Origin: Tianweitania aestuarii
GTDB taxonomy: Bacteria > Pseudomonadota > Alphaproteobacteria > Rhizobiales > Rhizobiaceae
Assembly: GCF_018457165.1 (NCBI RefSeq)
Contig: NZ_JAFMNX010000002.1
Coordinates: 372,001-436,000 of the forward strand
DNA length: 64,000 bases
Direction: 5' to 3'
The stretch's first letter is position 1; every line of letters begins with the position of its first letter. The translations under genes were made by a program, and so were the position numbers. Below the pieces are notes generated by a model. That model was not told the DNA's origin, ran no database searches, and worked only from the letters and a program-made list of their open reading frames with translations. Below, in pieces: positions 58,824-64,000 of the stretch.

Positions 58824-60128
58824 ATGGTCTACATTGAAGTTCTGATTGTTCTCGTTCTTATCGTTGTCAACGGTTTGCTCGCCATGTCGGAGCTTGCCGT
58901 CGTTTCTTCCAGACCTGCACGACTGAAGTCCATGGCGGAACGCGGCTCCAGCGGAGCGGCGCGTGCCCTGAAGCTGGCTTCGGATCCCGGCCGCTTTCTG
59001 TCCAGCGTTCAGATTGGCATCACCCTCGTCGGCGTTCTGTCGGGCGCGTTTTCGGGCGCGACCCTTGGCCAGCGCCTGACGTCCGTTCTGGTTGAATCCG
59101 GTATGCCGAACGGCATTGCCGACGCTGTCGGCGTCGGCGTCGTGGTTGCAATCATCACCTATGGTTCGCTCATCATCGGCGAACTGGTCCCCAAGCAGAT
59201 CGCCTTGCGCAACCCGGAAGCCGTTGCAGCGCGAGTCGCGCCGGGAATGACCATATTGGCGCTGATCGGCGCACCGATCGTCTGGTTCCTCGACATTTCC
59301 GGCAAGGCCGTTCTGCGTCTCCTTGGCCAAAAGGAAGAAGCGGAAGAAAAGGTCACGGACGAAGAGATCAAGACGATCATCGCCGAAGCCGAAGGTGCCG
59401 GCGTCATCGAAACCGACGAGCGCGCGATGATCGCAGGCGTGATGCGCCTGGCTGATCGTACGGTCCGCGGCATCATGACCCCGCGCACCGATGTCGACTG
59501 GATCAACATCCAGTCTGACCAGCAGACGATCCGCGACGCTCTGGTGGAAACCTCGCATTCGCGCCTACCAGCCGGCGACAACAGCGTCGATGACATGATC
59601 GGCGTCATCCAGACACGCGAGTTGCTGGCCGCGATCCTCACGGGCAAGTCGCTCGACATCAAGAGCTTCGTGCGTCAGGCGCCGATCGTGCATGACAATG
59701 CCGATGCGCTGGATGTCATCACCGTTCTGCGTGAAGCCGATGTGCCGATGGCCCTCGTTCATGACGAATACGGCCACTTCGAAGGTATCGTCACCCCCGC
59801 CGACATTCTCGAAGCCATTACCGGCATGTTCAAGTCCGACGCCGATGAAGGCCCTAGCCTTCTGCAGCGCGAAGACGGCTCCTGGCTGATCGCGGGCTAT
59901 ATGCCGGCTGACGAAATGGCCGACAGGCTGGGCATTCTGCTGCCGGAAAACCGTGATTATGAAACCGTCGCCGGCTTCATCCTGGCGCAGCTCTCCCATT
60001 TGCCTGCAACCGGCGAGACCTTGGAAGCCATGGGCTGGCGCTTCGAGGTGGTCGATCTCGACGGGCGCCGTATCGACAAGATCATCGCGTCGAAGCCGTT
60101 GGAAACCCACAGGGCAACAGTGGCCTGA
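58824..60128 (+). CDS. CNNM/CorC family membrane protein (hemolysin TlyC family)
   Basis: This 434-residue protein has a DUF21/CNNM membrane domain (residues 1-190; three or four helices, MSELAVVSSRPARL), a CBS pair (about 210-340; MTPRTDVDWINI, LVHDEYGHFEGIVTPADILEAI) and a C-terminal CorC_HlyC domain (about 355-430; WLIAGYMPADEMADRLG, GFILAQLSHLP). Relatives export magnesium or cobalt. The hemolysin label is historical. A strong terminator separates it from the convergent thioesterase gene. Confidence 0.92.
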   Translation: MVYIEVLIVLVLIVVNGLLAMSELAVVSSRPARLKSMAERGSSGAARALKLASDPGRFLSSVQIGITLVGVLSGAFSGATLGQRLTSVLVESGMPNGIADAVGVGVVVAIITYGSLIIGELVPKQIALRNPEAVAARVAPGMTILALIGAPIVWFLDISGKAVLRLLGQKEEAEEKVTDEEIKTIIAEAEGAGVIETDERAMIAGVMRLADRTVRGIMTPRTDVDWINIQSDQQTIRDALVETSHSRLPAGDNSVDDMIGVIQTRELLAAILTGKSLDIKSFVRQAPIVHDNADALDVITVLREADVPMALVHDEYGHFEGIVTPADILEAITGMFKSDADEGPSLLQREDGSWLIAGYMPADEMADRLGILLPENRDYETVAGFILAQLSHLPATGETLEAMGWRFEVVDLDGRRIDKIIASKPLETHRATVA

Positions 60129-60135
60129 CTAAACG

Positions 60136-60161
60136 AAAAGGCTGCCTCGGCAGCCTTTTTT
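60136..60161. terminator. Terminator between the CNNM gene and yciA
   Basis: Stem AAAGGCTGCC / GGCAGCCTTT, with a run of T after it and A before it; it can serve both convergent genes. Confidence 0.9.
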
Positions 60162-60170
60162 AGTTGGCGC

Positions 60171-60554
60171 TTACGCTTCTGCAGGTACCGGCGTTGGCTT
60201 GCCGTCCTTGTCGAGCGCAACCATGATCATTTCGGCATGCGTTACGCGCTCGCGCAGATCCGAAAGATAACGCTTCGCCCACGCCTCGACATGCAAGGTG
60301 ATGGATGTGCGGCCGATCTTCACGATATCGGTCATGATCTCCAGCGTGTCGCCGATCTTCATCGGCTTGGCGAAAGACATTTCCCGCACCGCAGCCGTCA
60401 CAACCCGGCCCTTCGCCCGTTCGGCAGCGCGGATGCCGCAGGCCAGATCCATCTGCGCCATGACCCAGCCGCCGAAGATGTCGCCAGCGGCATTGGCATC
60501 GGCCGGCATGGCGAGGGTGCGCAGTGTAAGTTGTCCGCGGGGCTGGTCCGACAT
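60171..60554 (-). CDS. yciA: Acyl-CoA thioesterase, YciA type (hot-dog fold)
   Basis: This 127-residue hot-dog protein has PADANAAGDIFGGWVMAQMDLACGIRA with the catalytic Asp, and TAAVREMSFAKPMKIGD on the next strand. YciA hydrolyses short- to medium-chain acyl-CoA. It is cytosolic and forms a hexamer in relatives. It diverges from the GMC oxidoreductase gene. Confidence 0.9.
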   Translation of the reverse strand: MSDQPRGQLTLRTLAMPADANAAGDIFGGWVMAQMDLACGIRAAERAKGRVVTAAVREMSFAKPMKIGDTLEIMTDIVKIGRTSITLHVEAWAKRYLSDLRERVTHAEMIMVALDKDGKPTPVPAEA

Positions 60555-60714
60555 GGCGATCTCCTGAGCTCTTGTTCAGAGCTATCCAGTCTTAAAGACA
60601 GAGGCAACGCATCCCCGTTTTCCCGTCGCATTTTTCACAAGCGATGCCGGAGCATTGCGTAACCGGCGGCTCGAATGCTGGCTAGGCTGACCTATCCGCA
60701 AAGGCCAGCCCGTC

Positions 60715-62331
60715 ATGCAAACCTACGATTTCATCATTGTCGGTGCCGGCTCTGCTGGCTGCGTTGTCGCCGAAAAGCTGTCGGCCAGCGGCCGCTTTTC
60801 CGTACTGGTGCTGGAAGCGGGCGGCACGGACAAGCGCTTCTATGTCCAGATGCCGCTGGGCTACGGCAAGACCTTCTACGATCCAGCGGTCAACTGGAAC
60901 TACCGCACCGAACCTGATCCAGGATTGGCCGGCAATGTGGATCATTGGCCGCGCGGCAAGCTGTTGGGCGGGTCGAGTTCGATCAATGCGATGGTCTGGA
61001 TTCGCGGCGCGCGGGAGGATTATGACGACTGGGCGGCCGCCGGCAATCAAGGCTGGAGCTATGATGATCTTTTGCCGGCCTTCAAGGCGATCGAAGACAA
61101 TCAGGCAGGCGCGGACGAATGGCGCGGGCAAGGTGGCCCGGTACATGTCACCGACAACATTCGCTTCGTACACCCCCTTACCCGCCGCTTCCTCCAAGCT
61201 GGCCAAGAGCTTGGCTTGCCTCACAATTCCGACTTCAACGGCATCAGCCAAGACGGCGTCGGCATCTACCAGCTGACCACCTACAAAGGCCGGCGCATGT
61301 CGGCGGCAAGGGCTTTTCTGTGGCCCGCACTGAAGCGGCGCAATGTCAGGCTGGAAACCGGAGCGCATGCCACGCGCGTTCTGTTCGAGGGTAGCCAAGC
61401 GGTCGGCATCGAGTACCGGCAGAACGGGCAGATGAAGACGGCGCGAGCGGGGCGTGAGGTGATCCTGTCCGGCGGCTCGATCAACACGCCGCAGCTGCTG
61501 CAGCTTTCGGGACTCGGACCAGCTAAGCTGCTTCAGAGCCTGAGCATTCCGGTTCTGCTCGACAACCCGAATGTGGGCGCCAACCTGCAGGATCATCTGG
61601 GGATCAACTACACATGGCGTGCCAAACAGAAGACGCTGAACCAGATCCTTAGGCCTTGGTGGGGCAAGGCTTTGGTGGGGAGCCAATACCTGTTCTTGCG
61701 ACGCGGACCCTTGTCGATGAGCATGAACCAAGGCGGCGGTTTCTTCCGCACCGACCCTACCCATGCCAGGCCGAATATGCAGCTGTATTTCCAGGCTTTT
61801 TCGACCGTTCTGCCGAAGCCCGGCGAGCGGCCGATCCTGTCGCCTGATCCCTGGCCGGGTTTCTCTATCGGCCTGTCGAATTGTCGCCCTTCCAGCCGAG
61901 GCGAAATCATGATCCGATCAGCAGATCCCCTTGAACAACCACGCATTTCTCCCAACGCCTATTCCACGGATAATGACGTGGCGGAGATGCTGGAAGCGGT
62001 CAAGTTTCTGAGGAAGCTGGCGGCGACGTCGGCCTTTGCGGATGTGATTGCCGAGGAGGTTCTGCCAGGACCGTCGGTTCAGGATGATGACGCCTTGATC
62101 GACGACTTCCGACGCCGGTCCGGCACCGTATATCACCCGGTTTCGACCTGCCGTATGGGAGCAAACCGCGCTATTGCAGTCGTGGATTCCCGTTTGGCTG
62201 TCCATGATCTCGGCAATTTGCGCATCATAGACGCCTCGATCTTTCCTTCCAACATCACCGGCAACACGAATGCGGCTGCCATCCTGACGGGCTGGAAGGG
62301 TGCCGAGATGGTGCTTGAGGATCATTGCTAG
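60715..62331 (+). CDS. GMC family FAD-dependent oxidoreductase
   Basis: This 538-residue flavoprotein starts DFIIVGAGSAGCVVAEKLSASGRFSVLVLEAGG, the ADP-binding fold of glucose-methanol-choline oxidoreductases. Family signatures GKLLGGSSSINAMVWIRG and SGGSINTPQLLQLSGLGP are present, as are the C-terminal catalytic His and Asn (TVYHPVSTCRMG, NTNAAAILTG). It oxidises an alcohol or sugar; the label choline dehydrogenase should not be assumed, since betaine genes are absent. It is followed nine bases later by an enolase-superfamily gene, so a shared sugar-acid pathway is likely. Confidence 0.93.
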   Translation: MQTYDFIIVGAGSAGCVVAEKLSASGRFSVLVLEAGGTDKRFYVQMPLGYGKTFYDPAVNWNYRTEPDPGLAGNVDHWPRGKLLGGSSSINAMVWIRGAREDYDDWAAAGNQGWSYDDLLPAFKAIEDNQAGADEWRGQGGPVHVTDNIRFVHPLTRRFLQAGQELGLPHNSDFNGISQDGVGIYQLTTYKGRRMSAARAFLWPALKRRNVRLETGAHATRVLFEGSQAVGIEYRQNGQMKTARAGREVILSGGSINTPQLLQLSGLGPAKLLQSLSIPVLLDNPNVGANLQDHLGINYTWRAKQKTLNQILRPWWGKALVGSQYLFLRRGPLSMSMNQGGGFFRTDPTHARPNMQLYFQAFSTVLPKPGERPILSPDPWPGFSIGLSNCRPSSRGEIMIRSADPLEQPRISPNAYSTDNDVAEMLEAVKFLRKLAATSAFADVIAEEVLPGPSVQDDDALIDDFRRRSGTVYHPVSTCRMGANRAIAVVDSRLAVHDLGNLRIIDASIFPSNITGNTNAAAILTGWKGAEMVLEDHC

Positions 62332-62340
62332 GAGACGCTC

Positions 62341-63558
62341 ATGAAGATCACCGATGTGAAGACCTGGGTGGTCGGCAATCCGCCGCCAGGTATCGGCGGC
62401 CGCTATTTTATCTTCGTTCGGCTGACCACCGATTGCGGGGTGCATGGTTATGGCGAGGCCTATTCGGCGAGCTTCGATCCGCATCTCACGGCAAAGATGA
62501 TCGAGGATCTGGCAGACAGAATTTTTGTCGGACACGATCCCCACGACATCGAAGTGTTCTTCCGCCGCTCATACTCGGTCGGCTTCTCGCAACGGCCGGA
62601 CCCGACCGTGATGGCCTGTTTTTCGGCGCTGGAGATTGCGTGCTGGGACATTATCGCCAAGGAGGCCGGCAAGCCGATCTACAAGTTGCTCGGCGGAAGA
62701 GTTCATGAGACGCTGCGATCCTACACTTATCTTTATCCGCAAACAGGCTCGGTCCATACCGAAGGCGGGTCGAGCTCCGGTCGCAATGTCTACAACGATC
62801 CAGATCTCGCCGCCGAATGCGCGCTTGACTATGTCGCGCAAGGCTTCGACGCGGTGAAACTGGATCCGGCAGGTCCTTATACCGTGCATGACGGGCATCA
62901 GCCGCGCTTGATCGACATCGATCTTTCGGCGCGCATGATGAAGGCGATCCGCGAAGCGGTTGGCAACAAGGCTGATATTCTGTTCGGCACGCATGGCCAG
63001 TTCACGGCATCCGGCGCACTGCGCATGGCGCGGGTAATCGAACCATATGATCCGCTATGGTTCGAGGAGCCCTGCCCGCCTGATATGCCGGAGGTGATGC
63101 GAGAGATCGCACGCGGCACGTCGATCCCGATTGCTGCGGGTGAGCGTCTGACGACGCGCTTCGAGTTCGCACGAGTGATCGAGCAACGAGCGGCCAGCAT
63201 TCTGCAGCCCAATCTCGGGCGCTCAGGCGGCATTCTTGAAACCAAGAAGATCTCGGCAATGGCGGAAGCCTGGCACATCCAGATCGCACCGCATTGTTAT
63301 TGCGGACCGATCGTCGGCGCGGCGAACATCCAGCTGGCGGTGACACTGCCAAACTTCCTCATCCTGGAATCGCTGAAGCAGTGGGACGGCTTTCATGCCA
63401 GCCTGCTCAAGCGCAAGATCGACTGGCAAGAGGGCCACGTCATTCCCTCCAGCGAACCGGGGCTCGGCGTTGAACTGGATGAAGCGGTTTGCGAGGCAAA
63501 TCCTTGGACGGGCACGGGGCTGCACCTCGAGATGAAGCAGGAGCCTCTGTCGCGCTAG
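62341..63558 (+). CDS. Mandelate racemase/muconate lactonizing (enolase) superfamily, probable sugar-acid dehydratase
   Basis: This 405-residue protein has the MR/MLE N-terminal cap (VKTWVVGNPPPGIGGRYFIFVRLTTD, GYGEAY) and barrel domain. Visible active-site elements are the Lys of DAVKLDP, Glu ligands in FEEPCPPD and AAGERL, and the C-terminal PHCYCGP. At the first metal-ligand position the sequence reads ILFGTHGQ, with Gly where Asp is usual (compare DFHGR of galactonate dehydratase). The size and blocks fit the galactonate/mannonate dehydratase-like subgroup. Substrate unknown. It is coupled to the GMC gene. Confidence 0.88.
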   Translation: MKITDVKTWVVGNPPPGIGGRYFIFVRLTTDCGVHGYGEAYSASFDPHLTAKMIEDLADRIFVGHDPHDIEVFFRRSYSVGFSQRPDPTVMACFSALEIACWDIIAKEAGKPIYKLLGGRVHETLRSYTYLYPQTGSVHTEGGSSSGRNVYNDPDLAAECALDYVAQGFDAVKLDPAGPYTVHDGHQPRLIDIDLSARMMKAIREAVGNKADILFGTHGQFTASGALRMARVIEPYDPLWFEEPCPPDMPEVMREIARGTSIPIAAGERLTTRFEFARVIEQRAASILQPNLGRSGGILETKKISAMAEAWHIQIAPHCYCGPIVGAANIQLAVTLPNFLILESLKQWDGFHASLLKRKIDWQEGHVIPSSEPGLGVELDEAVCEANPWTGTGLHLEMKQEPLSR

Positions 63559-63618
63559 ACTTGCCGTGCAGAGCCGAGACGCTGAAGAGCGACGTTCAAA
63601 CCAGCTCCTGCGTAGCGA

Positions 63619-64000
63619 TCAAGCTGCGGGAGCCGGGCGATCCACTTGCTCGACCGCAACCAGCAGATCCCTGACCGTTTCCTGCAACAGGCGTTTGCCG
63701 CCGGGATGCCAGCCAAGTGCCTTCAAACGCTCGGTCGCCATCGGATTGAAAGCCGTCGTGTCCGCCGCAGGTGGCAGGGGATGGGCGAGGCCGGTGGCTT
63801 CCTGCACGATGGCGAGAATGTCGCTGTTGTCCACCATCAGGTCAGACACGTTGAAGACTTTGCCTGAAACGTCGTCGATCGGCGCTTCAAGCAGAAGCTC
63901 CACGGCACGCGAAACATCACGGCCATGCACTTCGGTGCCGGCGCGCGGCTCGATCGGCGTTCCCGCGAGCCATGAGCGGATCATCGGCGTCCACTTGTCT
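63619..64000 (-). CDS. NAD-dependent epimerase/dehydratase, C-terminal part; N-terminus outside window
   Basis: The frame runs into the right edge of the window, so only the C-terminal 126 residues or so are seen. It carries GTEVHGRDVSRAVELLLEAPIDDVSGKVFNVSDL, typical of the substrate-binding end of extended SDR epimerases, and a final ERLKALGWHPGG as in the C-termini of nucleotide-sugar epimerases. The Rossmann fold with the cofactor site lies outside. It is convergent with the sugar-acid genes, 60 bp apart. Confidence 0.8.
   Translation of the reverse strand, partial: DKWTPMIRSWLAGTPIEPRAGTEVHGRDVSRAVELLLEAPIDDVSGKVFNVSDLMVDNSDILAIVQEATGLAHPLPPAADTTAFNPMATERLKALGWHPGGKRLLQETVRDLLVAVEQVDRPAPAA

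Overview
The window is a stretch of ordinary, gene-dense, high-GC alphaproteobacterial chromosome. The gene content points to the Hyphomicrobiales (Rhizobiales): an Omp10-type outer-membrane lipoprotein, a homospermidine synthase, a CarB of 1160 residues, and the block greA - lpsB-like - lpsE-like - lrp - trxB - lsrB/vtlR that I know from Sinorhizobium/Brucella-type genomes. I see no prophage, insertion sequence, CRISPR array, tRNA or rRNA. Both ends are cut: carA at the left and an NAD-dependent epimerase at the right.

Layout. 1-9.9 kb: the two carbamoyl-phosphate synthase genes carA and carB, separated by a zinc metallopeptidase gene, an exported esterase gene and a TAXI-type TRAP transporter. 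10-21.3 kb: small membrane and stress genes (DoxX-like, DUF2945, lipoprotein transglycosylase, cold-shock protein, TerC), a GST, a tandem pair of EAL proteins, aspartate aminotransferase, a TerB/DUF533 protein, TrhO, an N-acetylmuramidase and KDPG aldolase. 21.4-30.9 kb: a DUF882/M15 peptidase, an orphan sigma54 response regulator, PepF, PabB/PabC, homospermidine synthase and Omp10. 31-41.4 kb: a 5'-nucleotidase fused to LysM, ferrochelatase, a stomatin/NfeD pair, KdsD, an outer-membrane barrel, an MltB-like transglycosylase and a DUF459 SGNH protein. 41.4-49.1 kb: glutamate synthase (gltD, gltB) and threonine aldolase. 49.1-55.6 kb: Hsp20 with a ROSE-type RNA thermometer, an intergenic region carrying two small-RNA candidates, LsrB/VtlR, TrxB, Lrp, two LPS-core glycosyltransferases and GreA. 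55.8-64 kb: a DMT permease, two extensin-like M15-related proteins, a CNNM/CorC protein, YciA thioesterase, and a GMC oxidoreductase / enolase-superfamily / epimerase group that looks like sugar-acid catabolism.

Themes. Cell-envelope and peptidoglycan functions recur: two lytic transglycosylases, one muramidase, three M15-type hydrolases, a LysM fusion, LPS core genes and KdsD. Glutamine/glutamate nitrogen is handled by carAB, gltBD, pabBC and aspartate aminotransferase.

The most interesting non-coding signals are: an AbcR-like three-hairpin sRNA downstream of the lsrB/vtlR homologue; a second oppositely oriented sRNA candidate in the same gap; a textbook bulged-G ROSE hairpin over the hsp20 Shine-Dalgarno; a 27-bp palindrome between gltB and the threonine aldolase gene; and a structured carB leader. 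I did not find a convincing undescribed multi-gene system. All functional calls come from reading motifs by eye, without database searches.
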